Origin: Miscanthus floridulus
Lineage: Eukaryota > Streptophyta > Magnoliopsida > Poales > Poaceae
Direction of reading: 5' to 3'
Assembly (NCBI RefSeq): GCF_019320115.1
Contig: NC_089583.1
Coordinates: 81,361,928-81,425,927, forward strand
Length of the DNA: 64,000 nt
Part shown: piece by piece, positions 46,640 through 59,400 of the stretch
Layout of the letters: each line of letters opens with the position of its first letter
How positions within the stretch are numbered: the first letter of the stretch is position 1
Position numbers and translations under genes: made by a program
The notes under the pieces: model-generated
What the model was told of the DNA's origin: nothing
Database searches by the model: none
What the model saw: the letters and a program-made list of their open reading frames with translations, nothing else

Positions 46640-48300
46640 ACAATAGCCCCATATGAAAGTGCTAGTAACTGAGGCTCTAGAAGGTCTCAAAGAATTAGTA
46701 AACCAATTTTCTGATGACTATGAAGTCTATGTTCGTAAAGAAATTCAAATGAAGGGTGATCCCACCTCATTTGAAGAAGCCATGAGACGCGTTTACTCAT
46801 TTAAATGGTAAGAAGCTATGAAAGTTGAAATGAATTCGATGAATACCAAAGATGTTTGGGACTTAGAAGTAATTCCTAATGGAGCCAAAATAGTAGGTTG
46901 TTAATGGGTCTACAAGACAAAATGTGACTCTAAAGGGAATGTAGAAAGATATAAAGTATGACTTGTAGTAATATGCTTTACGCAAAGAGAATGAAAATAT
47001 TACAATGAGAGTTTTCTCTCTAGTCTCATGCAAGGATTCTTTTAGAATCATAATGGTGTTCATGGCACATTATGATTTAGAAATACATCAGATAGATGTA
47101 AAGACGACATTCCTCAACGGGGATTTATATGAAAATGTTTACATGGCATAACCCAAAAGGTTTTGTCATGGAAGAAAAGAACATAAGGGATGCCGCCTGT
47201 AGAAATCCATTTATGGGTTAAAAGTAAGTCTCCAAACAGTAGTATTTGAAGTTGATGAAACGATAAGAAAGTTTGGGTTTTAAAGAAAAATGAGAAGGAC
47301 AATAGCGTTTATGCGTAGTTCAAGAATGGAAAATTCATTTTCCAAATCATGTGAATAGATGACATTCTACTCACTAGTGGTGATGTTAATCTGTCATTGG
47401 AGAAGAAGAAGTTTTGTCCTCAAGTTTTAATGTGAATGATCTTGGTGAAGCGTCATTGGTTCTAGGAATCAAAATTCACCAAGATAGAAGAAAATAGGGT
47501 ATTTGGACTATCGCAAAGGCATACTTAGAAAAGATTCTAAAGAAATAAAGTATGCATGCGAGTTAACCTACGCCTGCTCCTATAGTCAAGGGTAATAGAT
47601 TTGCGAACTTTAAGTGTTCTAGGAACCGATATGAGATGGATCAAATAAACATGGTTCCATATGCTTTAGCTATTGGAAGCTTGATGAGTGTACAAGTACA
47701 AGTAAGAACTTACCCTAACATAGTTTATGTATCCAGGATATTTTGGTAGAAGTCCAGTCCAGATATAGATCACTGGAATGAAGTTTAGAATGTCTTGCAA
47801 TTTTGCAAAGTATCATAGGCCTCATGCTGAGTAAGAAAGAACAAGTGCTCTCAAATAGTTGAGGGAACAAATGTTAAGTCTTGGCGAGATGTGTAGTGAA
47901 ATCCACAACAGTTGCTAACACTCGTAGTTGGAGTATTATTATGGAAAAGCTCTAAAGAAACAATTGTGGTGTCATCAGTGATGCATACCATAGTATAGCT
48001 TATCATGAGGCTTAAGGAATAGGCAAAAGAGGTTAAGAGAATTTGTACTCGGATTTAACAATGGTAGACAACATCAATAACCATTTAAAGTAAGTTAACT
48101 CCTAAGACAACAAGTCAAGTGTGCTGCCAAACACATTGACACTAAGTTATATGTTGTAAAGGAGAAAATCTAGAATCATTTTGAAAGCATTGAGCATATA
48201 AGTACCAAGCAAGTACTTGCGGATCTACTTACCAAAGGCTTACCCCTAGTGCGTTCAGAGAACACATAATCGACATAGGTTTACAGGAAAGCCTATGATT
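46640..48300 (+). pseudogene. Ancient Copia reverse transcriptase-RNase H remnant
   Basis: The plus strand carries clear but heavily broken Copia pol: GDPTSFEEAMR, WDLEVIPNGAKIVGC, YKTKCDSKGNVERYK, then traces of the SAFLNG-type and later boxes, ending with TKQVLADLLTKGLP near 48240. Stops and frameshifts interrupt nearly every domain. It is a different lineage from the Maximus-type element to its left and opposite in orientation. No open frame longer than about 70 codons remains. Confidence 0.75.
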
Positions 48301-48466
48301 TCTAGATACTAAGGGCTTAGTTGAGTATCTGTTTGAAAACAGAGAGGTGCATTGTAGCTATTAAATCTAATGGTGACTGACCATGATAATGAGGCACGCT
48401 CTATGCATTGATCTATGATGGAATGGGAAAAAGATAAAGAAAGTTGAGTTTAAGTCATAAGGTGAG

Positions 48467-48900
48467 ATCAAGGGGGACAATGTTAGGATGATCTCCACCA
48501 GTTGGCCCAACGACCAATTGGGCCCTTCATCCACGCCCTAATCGGAGGTGCTCAGTCGGTTCTAAGTGGCTGATGGGCCCCCATCGTGCAGCACTATTAA
48601 AAGGATGATGGGGGGCTAGGGCACATGACACGAGGTTCATCAATAGCTATCAGCACCCCACCGAAGTACCTAACCCTAGACTGATCGAGAGGGGTGCTGG
48701 AAGTGATGGGAAGCTACATCGCCTTCACCGCCACCACTAGACTACATCTCCACGGGCTGCTACCTCATCGGCGGCGCCATGGCCACGACTGCGCTCAACA
48801 TGTGGTACACCAAGCAAGTTCCCCCTATCTAAGTTATGTTTTACCCACTGATCTGCAACTAGAGGTTATAGAATATCTATTAGCCATATCTTCTACCGGT
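48467..48900 (+). repeat. Polypurine tract and start of the 3' LTR of the Copia remnant
   Basis: atcaagggggacaa followed by tgttaggatgatctcc (from 48481) is the usual Copia polypurine tract to LTR junction. A TATA-like tattaaaagg lies near 48596. The right end is not recognised; at some point between here and 49200 the sequence passes into the LTR of the next element. Confidence 0.55.
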
Positions 48901-49199
48901 GAGTCCTTAGATGCGGCCTGGATGCATGGGTTTAGTGGCCTACTACACATTCGTTGCGGCGCCTGGGTTATGGCCAGCCGGCCGATAGTAGCGACGGGCA
49001 GCAGGTTTTCCTCACCATGTCCGATAAACTGAGTCAATATAGCTATGAAAGCGTGTCATCGTGCAAGCAGATGACAGTTGCACGTACTCATTTGTTGCTA
49101 GGTCCTGATGTAGTGGCGGCCAAACATAGGCATCTAGGTGTGGATTCCGCTCATGATCCAAGCTATGCTGAAGCCGTGGGTAGGGCCTAGCCAATGACG

Positions 49200-49615
49200 G
49201 TGGAACCGGATCCACTGCTGGTCTCTCCCAACAGAGGACGGTCATTCCAATTCTCTTTCTCTGCTAAGCTTTAGACATTCTGAGCACTCGAACAGCTCCA
49301 TGGCTCTAGAACTCTAAAGCTACATAGAGCATATGTTCCAATACTTAGCATTCGTAGGAGCTCCTGTCACTTTTGACCCTTTGGTTCAGAGCCCGACTAG
49401 ACCTTTAACACCCCCTTCTTATTCTCACTCGTTGTAACCCCATAGCAAACTTTGAGCACCTGGGCTCAGGAATAAAGTCATCGACTGACTGGAACTAGAT
49501 GTAGGGCATGTTGCCTAAACTAGTATAAACCCTATGTTATTGAGTGCTAGGCCACATCCGATCACAATGTATGGAAAAACTATAAATATTTACTTGGTCA
49601 CTTTTTGCACCGACA
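49200..49615 (+). repeat. 3' part of the Tat-2 5' LTR
   Basis: The LTR ends tttttgcaccgaca at 49615, the same CACCGACA end as Tat-1. A TATA-like actataaata is near 49580. I could not locate the LTR start, because no second copy is in the window. Confidence 0.6.
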
Positions 49616-49616
49616 G

Positions 49617-49635
49617 TTGGCGCCGTCCATGGGCA
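49617..49635 (+). other. Primer-binding site of Tat-2
   Basis: TTGGCGCCGTCCATGGGCA one base after the LTR end. It resembles the tRNA-Asp or tRNA-Arg primed sites of Tat and Athila elements; the tRNA is not assigned. Confidence 0.7.
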
Positions 49636-49694
49636 GAACGCCGTACGTTCATGCTTTTGGTCATCGGATAGCCCACCTTTCTGCCATTTTCATC

Positions 49695-50321
49695 ATGATG
49701 GGCTCAAGCGATACGATTCGCTTTAGCTCACTGGAGTTTCCCATGCTCCCACCTATTGGGATGTGGGTTCCTCCGATCTTCGAGCCATCTCAGACCTTCC
49801 TCTTTGGAAGCCTAGACTTCATTGCCGACTAGCTCGGCGTGCTTCGCCTTCATGAGGTGGCACTTGTCCTGGCGCCCGTCGGAGGAGGAGTGCCCTCTGT
49901 AGGCTCTGGGCCACCCAACGACCTCAATGATGAGACACCTGCACTTCGATCCGAGCCCACACTGGGCTCAAACCCCACTATGAGTAACATACATATTATT
50001 CTTTACTCGCTATTTAATATCTTCCACCAACTCTCCGTAGGTACCTCGTTGTCCCCACCGCAACTGACATGCGACCGGTTCCCCTATGGCCTCGCATCCC
50101 CCATAGACATGTACACATGGGGGCTCCAAAATATGCTGATGCCGCCCCCTCTCACATCTGAATTCATGGGGATGGTGAGCTATGCTCCTGACTCTTTCCA
50201 TGACCTCGTGGATGATGAGGTTGAAAGCGATGGCTCCAGCATCAGCGATGTCATGGCACCTAGCCACCCTCTATCCCAGGAGTGCGCTATGGCAGATGCT
50301 CTAGACAGCCGCCAGTGGTAG
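49695..50321 (+). pseudogene. Tat-2 gag N-terminal leader
   Basis: From the ATG at 49695 a frame reads to 50321 with one TAG (near 49830). It contains FLFGSLDFIAD, matching FGDLDFI in the corresponding leader of Tat-1, and an acidic end (LVDDEVESDGSS). It encodes the N-terminal extension that precedes the gag domain in this lineage. The stretch 50322-51000 continues the leader but is broken by stops. Confidence 0.6.
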
Positions 50322-50999
50322 CGAAGTCCTGATAGACTCACATCCCTCCGAACCCTCATGTGGAGGCCCTTGCTCATGCATAGGAGCACAGTGAAGAGTT
50401 GCGACAAAGGCGGCAGAGCCAACTACCACCTATGTAGGCGTCCTTGGCGCAGCATGCTGCGCCACATGCGCGTAACCCAGTGAGCGGCACCTGGGGTCAC
50501 ACTTGTTAGGTCTAGTGCAACATCATGGACAGAGGAAATGATCCCCCACACTTGTTGCGGCGATGCTTCTACATGGCCTTTCTGAACCCATCGACCCCTA
50601 GGAGCAGGTGATCCACCAGAACCTCTAGGCACTGGTGGAAACCACCACCATTCAATAGGCAGAGAGCTCTGTGTCATGACACCGGCTTGTGGCCTCTTCC
50701 CCTACTAGAGGAATGGGGGCGCACTAGTCAAATCGCTCCATCCGCTCACCACTATAGTCACCAGGCGTGGAACATGAGGACGGAGCTACACCACGGCCTA
50801 ACTCGGTGCCTGCTCCACACCAACCACCTATGCATAAATGGCTCGGGCTAAACCATGATGCTCATAGTGTCATCAACAATCAGCATCAAAGCTCGACATG
50901 ATGATGATGTCCATCAAGGGGCGGTGAGAGCAGGCGGCACGGGCCCGGCCGGACCATCAACGGGAGCGGGGAAATGCACTCTAGGCATGGTCGTCAACC

Positions 51000-52600
51000 A
51001 AACGACTGGAGTCCTAGCCTAGATGGCCTGGGACCATAGGCCTTTGGCTGTTGCATCCAGAAAGCATCATTCCCACAGCGCTTCCGACCACCTACCAACA
51101 TCGCCAAATACACTAGGGAAATGAATCTTGGTATATGGCTCGAAGACTTCTGGCTCACCTACCAAGCCGAAGGAGTGGATGATGACCACTTCACCATTCA
51201 ATACCTCCCCATTTGCATGGGGGAGCATGTTAAAGCATGGCTCAAATTCCTCCCACCTGATAGCATCCATGACTGGTCGGATCTTAAGAGGATCTTCATC
51301 GGAAATTTCCAGGGGACGTATGTCCGCCATGGGAATTCCTAGGACCTCAAGAGCTACCAGCAGGAGCCCGATGAGTCCCTACAGGATCACATCCATAGGT
51401 TCTCAAAATGATGCAACTCCCTTCCTGATGTTGTTGACACTGACATCATTAGTGCATTCCTCTCATGGACAACCTATGAGTCCTTGATCCACAAGCTCAG
51501 TTGTCTGAAGCCCTGTGCCACCCATGACCTACTCGACATCGCCATGAACCACGCCTCCAGCGAGGAGGTGGTCAGAGCGGTCTTTAGCGGAGGCCAGGAC
51601 AAGGGCAAGGCCAAGCACGAGGAACAAGATGAGGGCCCCTCCACGCAAAGGGGCAAAAAGAACAAGAAGGATCGGCACCGACCGGCCAACTCCACTTTGG
51701 TCGCCGTGACCGATTGTGTGGGCAAGCAGCCCTAGCAGGGTCAGCCCAACCACTTCGACAAGCTCATGGAGAGCTCGTGCACCAACCACACCTACCCCAT
51801 CAAGCACCTCTACAAGGACTATGAACTCCTCAAGCGCTTTCTATGGTAGGCCAATGGGCCGAAGGAAGGAAAGGGCAAGGAGGAAGCGGCCAAGAAAGGA
51901 GGCGCGACAGGCAAGGATAATGATGGTTTTCCTAACCCTAAGGATTGCCTCATGATCTTTGGGGGATCCGATGCCATCTACTCCAAGCGCTGGCACAAGG
52001 TGCGCTATAGAGAGGCATGCGTCGCTAAAATGGTTGTCCCCTCTTTACTCAGCTGGTCAGAATCTTTGATCACTTTTGATCAGAGGGACCATCCTAACCA
52101 CATCGCTAGACTAGGTCGCAACCCGCTCGTCGTCGACCCCATTGTCTGCAAGAAGCACCTCACCAAGGTGCAGATGGACAGAGGTAGCGGCCTTAACATT
52201 CTCTACATCGACACCCTCGACGCCATGCACATCCCCCAGTTAGAGCTCCACCCAATGAGCTCTTCCTTCCATGGCGTGATCCTAGGGATGCAGGCATACC
52301 CGCTTGGGCAGATCGACCTACCCGTCACGTTTGGCGACTGAGCCAACTTCCGCTCGGAGGTCCTCACCTTCGAGGTAGTGGACTTCCTAGGCTCCCACCA
52401 TGCCATCTTGGGCGGCCATGCTACTCCAAGTTCATAGCAGTCCCTAACTACACCTACCTCAAGTTGAAGATGCCAGGACCGAATGGCATCATCACTATGG
52501 GTAGCACCTTTTCGCATGCCTACACGTGCAACCGTTAGCATTATGAGTTCGCCACTACCATCATCAACTCAGTTGAGCTCCCTCAGCTCAAAATTCATTG
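51000..52600 (+). pseudogene. Tat-2 gag-protease
   Basis: The gag domain (WLEDFWLTYQAEGVDDDHF, GNFQGTYVRHG) is interrupted by TAG near 51342, TGA near 51410, and others. Protease reads DRGSGLNILY (near 52180) where the family has DGGSGLN. Further stops follow LPVTFGD (TGA at about 52339). The alignment with Tat-1 gag is clear over the whole length. Inactive. Confidence 0.8.
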
Positions 52601-52622
52601 ACTCCAGTAGTCTCGGACTACA

Positions 52623-55600
52623 ATGAGCCAACCTCCTCGACTGCCTTCCACCCACTCGAGGAAACTAAGGCGGTGCGGATCGACCCCACCAACCCAACCA
52701 AGACAGTGCGGATCAGGGCTGAGCTCCTGGCCAAATAGGAATGCAAGCTCACCGACTTTCTATGTGCCAATCACGATGTCTTCACATGGAAACCTTCTAA
52801 CATGCTAGGCATACCATGGGAGGTCACCGAGCATGCATTATGCCTCATCCCAGGCTCAAAGCCCACCAAGCAACACCTAAGTCGCTTTGACGACAAGAGG
52901 TGTAGTGCCATAGGTGAGGAGGTCGCCAAACTCCTGGCAGCCAGATTCATCAAGGAGGTATACCACTCTGACTGGCTAGCCAATCCTGTTCTTATTAAAA
53001 AGAAGACCAGGAAATGGAGAATGTGCGTTGATTATACTGGCCTCAACAAAGCATGTCCAAAGGACCATTTTCCTTTGCCATGAATAGACCAGATAGTCGA
53101 CTCCACCTCAGGATGCGAAATTCTCTTCTTTTTAGATGCCTACTCAAGCTATCACCGAATCACGATGAAAGAGTCTGACTAGCTTGCAACTTCATTCATC
53201 ACCCTATATGGTTTGTACTGCTACGTAACCATGCCTTTCGGTCTAAAGAACGCTGGCGCCACCTATCAACGATGCATGCAGCAATGCTTCACCAACCAAA
53301 TCGACCCGCTCAACCAACCTGATCAAGTAGAGCAGCCAAAACCAACAATCATCATCTATGTAGATGACATAGTGGTCAAAATGGCTCAAGCTGCAACATA
53401 ATCGCAAACTTGGCCGCAATGTTCGCAAACCTCCGAAGGTTCAACGTCAAATTGAATCCCGAAAAATGTGTTTTTGGGGTTTCGAAGGGGAAGCTACTTG
53501 GATACATCATGTCCAAATGTGGCATCAAGGCCTACCCAAAAAAATCATGGCCATCTCCAACATGGGCCCTATACGCAACGTCAAGGGCGTATAGAGGCTC
53601 ATCGGCTGTTTGGCCGCCCTGAGCTAGTTCATCTCTCGGCTAGGCAAGTGGGGGATGCCTCTCTACAAACTTCTCAAAAAGATGAACATGTTCATCTGGA
53701 CGGAGGAAGCATAATAGGCTTTGGAGAGCCTCAAAGCATCATTGACGTCGGCCCCAATCCTCATCACTCCCAAATGAGAAGAACCCCTCCTCCTCTATAT
53801 CATGGCAAGCAACCACGTCATGAGCGCCGCCCTAGTCATCGAAAGGGAGGAGCCAGGACACCACCTGAAGGTCCAACGACCCGTATACTTCATCAGAGAG
53901 GTACTCACCAATGCTAAGGTTTGGTACCCCTAGGTGCAGAAACTTCTATATGTCGTGCTGATGGCCACCCAGAAGCTCCTGCACTACTTCACCGACCATA
54001 AAGTCAAGGTCGTCACTTCATTCCCACTAGGAGACATCATCCGCAACCATGATGTCATAGGATAGATCTCCAAGTGGGCACTCGAGCTAATGGGCCACGA
54101 CATCAGGTATATCCCCCGCACCGCTATTAAGTCTCAGGCTCTTGTGGACTTTATCGCTGAATGGACGGAGGTCCAGCTCCTGAGCCTAGACATCACCCAC
54201 GAGTACTAGATGATGTACTTCGACGGGTCGATGATGGCGTCTGACTTAGGGGCTAGAGTGGTTCTGATCTCCCTAGATGTGAGCAGGCTCTACTATGCGA
54301 TCCATCTCTATTTTTCAACCTTAAACAATGTCGTGGAATACAAGGCCCTCATCAACGGACTACACATTGCCATCGAGCTCGGTGCTACATGGCTATACGT
54401 CCGTGGTGACTCGGAGTTGGTCATCGACCAAGTCATGAAGGAGTCTACTTGCAAAAGCCCCCTCATGGCAGCATACTGCCAGGAGGTGCGCAAGCTCGAG
54501 GACAAATTCCAGGGGATCGAACTACATCATGTCCCATAAAAGGACAATGACTCCGCTGATTTTCTCAAAAAATTGGCCGCCAGACAGGTTTCGTCTCTAG
54601 ATGGGGTCTTCCTCAATGACCTTCATGAGCCATCTGCACGCATCTGGGAAGGTCCGATCTAGACACACTCCGGCCTTAGTGCCTCCATGACGACATCACT
54701 CGCCGACATCGCCGTGATAGCACTCGATCAAGCTGACTGGAGAGCATCGCTACTCACCTACCTCCTGAAGGAGATTCTCCCATTAGAAAGGACTAAAGCA
54801 TGACAAATCGCTCGACACGCCAAGACATTCATCACATTCGATAACGAACTTTACAAGCAAAGTCCGTTGGGAGTACTCATGAAGTGCATCCCTACCGACC
54901 AAGGGAAACAGCTCCTCCTTGAGGTCCATGCCAGAATCTACGGGCATCACGTGGCCCTGAGGTCACTGGTCAGAAAAAGCCTTTCATCAAGGTTTTTACT
55001 GGCCCACTGCGCTACGAGATGTAGAGGAGGTCATCCATAGGTGTGAAGGATGCCAGTGTAGGAGCTTCAAATTGTCCCCATCACCTGGCCATTCATGGTC
55101 TGGGGCCTCAACATGGTAGGACCCCTCAAAAAGGGCCTAGGTGGCTTCACTTAACTACTCGTAGCGGTGGACAAATTCACCAAGTAGATAGAGGCAAAGC
55201 CCATCACCAACATTCGCTCGGAAGAGGCCGTCAAGTTCTTCCTTGACATCATCTATCGTTTTGGTGTTCCTAACTATATCATCACTAACCATAGAACTAA
55301 CTTCACCGAGAAGAAGTTCCTGGACTTCTATGACGGATACAGCATCAGGATAGACTGGGCCTCGGTCAGACATCCATGTACTAACGGTTAGGTCGAACGG
55401 GCCAATGGCATGGTCCTCAAGGACTTAAGCCATGAATCTTCAACCGACTTAATAAGTATGTGGGGCAATGGGTTGCAGAGGTCCCAGCGACCCTCTAGAG
55501 CCTGAGAACGACCTCAAACCGATCCATAGGGTTCACACCTTTCTTCCTGGCCTATATAGTTGAAGCAGTGTTGCCCTTCGACCTCGACCATGGCGCCCTA

Positions 55601-55960
55601 AGAGTGAAGGCCTTCGATCGAGATTGAGCCATGGAGGCTCAGTAGGACATGGTTGACCTGCTCGAGGAAGCCCAGGAGATGACCATCATCCACTCTGCTC
55701 ACTACCAGCAAACTCTCAGCAGGAACCATGAAAGAAAAATCAGAGGGAGGATCCTCAAGGTCAGAGACCTCATGCTTCGAAGAACCCAATCAACAAAGGA
55801 GAAACATAAACTCTCCCCACCATGGAAAGGACCCTACACGGTGACCGAGGTGATCCGACCAAGCACCTATCGACTGAAGGACGACAATGGCAACATTCTC
55901 ACCAATACATGGAACATCGAACAGTTACGTCATTTCTTCCCCTATAAACTTGGTCTTACC
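52623..55960 (+). pseudogene. Tat-2 pol: reverse transcriptase, RNase H, archaeal-type RNase H, integrase
   Basis: Reverse transcriptase (CVDYTGLNKACPKD, FGLKNAGATYQRCM, YVDD intact near 53360) is followed by RNase H fragments in shifting frames, the second RNase H (MYFDGS, VRGDSELVIDQVMKES) at 54210-54539, and integrase. The integrase second Asp is lost (ITNHRTN where the family has ITDNGTN), while the Glu of VERAN survives next to a TAG for Gln. It ends with the usual WNIEQLRHFFP near 55940. It carries well over ten stops and several frameshifts. Confidence 0.85.
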
Positions 55961-56445
55961 ACTTTCTTTCATTCAACATTTGCTCCTACAAGCACCCTAG
56001 CCCGAACACTCTTGGCCTGGGTCGCTCGGGGGCTCCACAAGAGTGCGATACCACCCCTCTTTTTTTACTATCAAATAGTAATACTTTTCACCCAAATGAA
56101 AGGGTAGTCCGTTCCTTTAATTACCCTACGTAACTTATGTTTTAAACTCCTGACCGATCACACCCAGCCACGACCTACGGTTACAAGCAGCTGAGCCACA
56201 TGGGCCATGCCGGGGTTCTTAAGGTTGTAGCCTATGGGTCAAACAGGCAGGTGTGAAAAAGAAAGGATAAAAAACAAAGCTATGCTAGGGTGAAAACAAA
56301 GATGGATGGGACAAGCTTCCCCTTATGAGAGATTCCATCACAAAACAAAATTGAAGTGTTCACGAATGTAAAAAAATTGTTCACATGGGGGCTTCCCCAC
56401 AAACTTAAGTTTTACATATACTAACTGCTTCTACTCTAAATTCTA
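55961..56445. other. Spacer after Tat-2 pol, with polypurine-like motif
   Basis: No gene is seen. The coding strand has gctcgggggctcc near 56028, the same motif that follows pol in Tat-1. The rest is anonymous. Confidence 0.5.
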
Positions 56446-59400
56446 TTATGGCCGCCCGGCGGCATCGGCTGATGACACGGTCGATGAGGATAAGGGCTGC
56501 TCGCTTTCTGACGGGATGACGTTTGGCTCGGTCGGAGGAGGGACGACGCTCGCTTTCGACCTAGTCTCCACTCCATCCGCAGGTTGGATGACATCTTCCT
56601 GGCGCACGCCTTCAGCCATGCTCAAATGGTGAACCTCCATCACCCACTATGCAGAGACTTGATCGGCCACCATCTGTGCATATGGCGCCAAGCTCTCCCC
56701 AAGCGCATGGATCGCATCCGCGCTCTAGCCATCAGCGTACCCTCTGTAGATGGCGGTGAAGTCTAGGTCCGAGTGGTGCATTGCCACTAAGGTTAGCACC
56801 CCCCGACGTCCCATAGAACACGCCGTCAAAGATGAGCGCCCTAACTTCATTCGAGACCTTCGCTAGCTGGGCGCCGGGCGTATGAAAGGTCCTAATATGG
56901 CTAGAGGGGGGTGAATAGCCTATTTAAAAAATCTACAAATCAACTAGAGCAATTTGATTAGTATGACAAATAGCGTAATGCAAACTTGCTCTAGTTCTAC
57001 AAGGGTTGCAAGCCACCTATCCAACAATTCTAGTTGCAATGATTACTTAGGCACACAACTTCCAATGTAATTACTCACTAAGAGCTCTCAATCTTGCTAT
57101 TCTAAAGAGCTCAACTAGATGAATGTAAATAATAAAGCAAGCTCTCAATTTTAATTACACTAAAGAGCTTGTATCAACTAGTTTGCAAGAATGTAAATAA
57201 GTGAGTAGGGTGATTATACCGACGTGTAGAGGATGAACCAATCACAAGATGAATATATAGCCAATCACCGGGAGAATGCCAAAGACAAGAGACAAACGAT
57301 TTTCTCCCGAGGTTCACGTGCTTGCCAACACGCTACGTCCCCATTGTGTCGACCAACACTTGGTGGTTCAGAGGCTAAGAGGTGTTTCACAAACCTCGTC
57401 CACACGATAGGACACCGCAAGAACCAACCCACAAGTGAGGTAACTCAATGACACGAGCAATTTACTAGAGTTACCTTTCGGCGCTCCACTGGGGAAGGTA
57501 CAACTCCCCTCACAATCACCGGAGATGGCCACAAACAATCACCAACTCATGCCAATCCTCCACCGCTGCTCCAACCGTCTAGGTGGTGGCAACCACCAAG
57601 AGTAACAAGCGAAATCCACAGTGCAACATGAATACCAAGTGCCCCTAGATGCAATCACTCAAGCAATGCACTTGGATTCTATCCCAATCTCACAAAGATG
57701 ATGAATCAATGATAGAGATGAGTGGGAGGACTTTGGCTAAGCTCACAAGGTTACTATGTCAATCAAAATGTGCAAGAGAGTGAGCTTGAGCCAGCCATGG
57801 GGCTATAAATAGAGCCCCCATCAAATAGAGCTATTGTACCCCTTCACTGAGCAAAACGTGCTCTGACCGGATGCTCCGGTCATACTGACCAGACGCTCCG
57901 GTCATACTGACCGGACCCTGGACACAGCGTCCGGTCCACAGATGTAAGCCACATGTCATTCTGAGTTAAACTTGAGCCACCAGATCACAACGGCTATTAA
58001 CTGACCGGACGCTCCGGCAAAACTGACCGGACGCTGAACCACCAGCGTCCGGTCATTTACAGTAAGGGTCCAAATCCGGTTTTCTTCGATCAGACGCGTC
58101 CGATCCACCTTGACCGGACACAGACCAGCATTCAGTGCTAAACCCTAGTCACTGTGTCGCCATGTCAGTTTGACCGGATGCAGAAACCAGCGTCCGGTGC
58201 ATCTCAGGTCCAGCGTCTGGTGCTAAACCCTAGTCACTGTGTCGCCATGTTAGTTTGACCGGACATAGAAACCAGTGTCCGGTGCATCTCAGGTCTAGCG
58301 TCCGATCAGTTGACCGATGCCAGCGTCTTCGCGATCAACTTGTTTTCACTTCTAACTTCTTCACCCTTGCTCCAATGTGCCAACCACAAGAATTTGCATC
58401 CGGCGCAATAGAAAATAGGCATTCCATTTTCCCGAAAGCGCCGAATCCCGCCCCAAACCCATCTCAACCCTGCAAACACCATCTCCTTTGTAGATGTGCC
58501 AACACCACCAAGTGTATCACCTCGTGCACAAGTATTAGCATATTTTCACAAACATTTTCAAGGGTGTTAGCACTCCACTAGATCCTAAATGCATATGCAA
58601 TGAGTTAGAGCATCTAGTGGCACTTTGATAACCGCATTCTGATACAAGTTTCACTCCTCTTAATAGTATGGCTATCTATCCTAAATGTGATCACACTCAC
58701 TAAATGTCTTGATCACTAAAACAAAATGGCTCCTACATTTTATACCTTTGCCTTGAGCCTTTTGTTTTTCTCTTTCTTCTTTTCCAAGTTTAAGCATTTG
58801 ACCATCACCATGCCATCACCATTGTCATGATCTTTGCCATTGCTTCATCACTTGGAGTAGTGCTACCTATCTCATAATCATCTTGATAAACTAGGTTAGC
58901 ACTTAGGGTTTTATCAATTAACCAAAACCAAGCTAGAGCTTTCAGCGTACTGGTGCTCGGCACCGACCCAAACACCTCAGAAACGACCACCTAGGTGATG
59001 TTGCGAATCTGGTAGAGCTCCCCCTCAAGAGCACATCACTCTTCAAGGCACTTGGCTAGTGCCTCCATGCTCTGACCGATCGCTGTCTTGGTTGTCTCCA
59101 GCTCTCGCTCCAGAGAATCAATTTTTCCACCCAGTTCTAGAAAAAGGATGACAAGTTCAGAAGCAAAGGAAAGGAAAACCAAGGCATCAACCAAAGGTGG
59201 AATAGATACATACCAAGGTAGGAGCTTTCAAGGATGGAGAGTCCTTCCTCTTACTGCGTCACCTTCTCAAATAGTCGAGCGTTCGATTCCTCTGCCCCAA
59301 GCACCTACCCCTAGAGAGTGAGCACTTCTTGATCAGCCTCTGATTGGGCTTTCCGCTCCATCTCTAGATCCTCCAAGGACTTCTAAAGCACCACCTCAGT

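Noticed and set aside
50010..50677. Minus-strand frames over the Tat-2 gag leader
   Set aside because: They have no homology; the plus strand matches the leader of Tat-1 (FGSLDFI against FGDLDFI).
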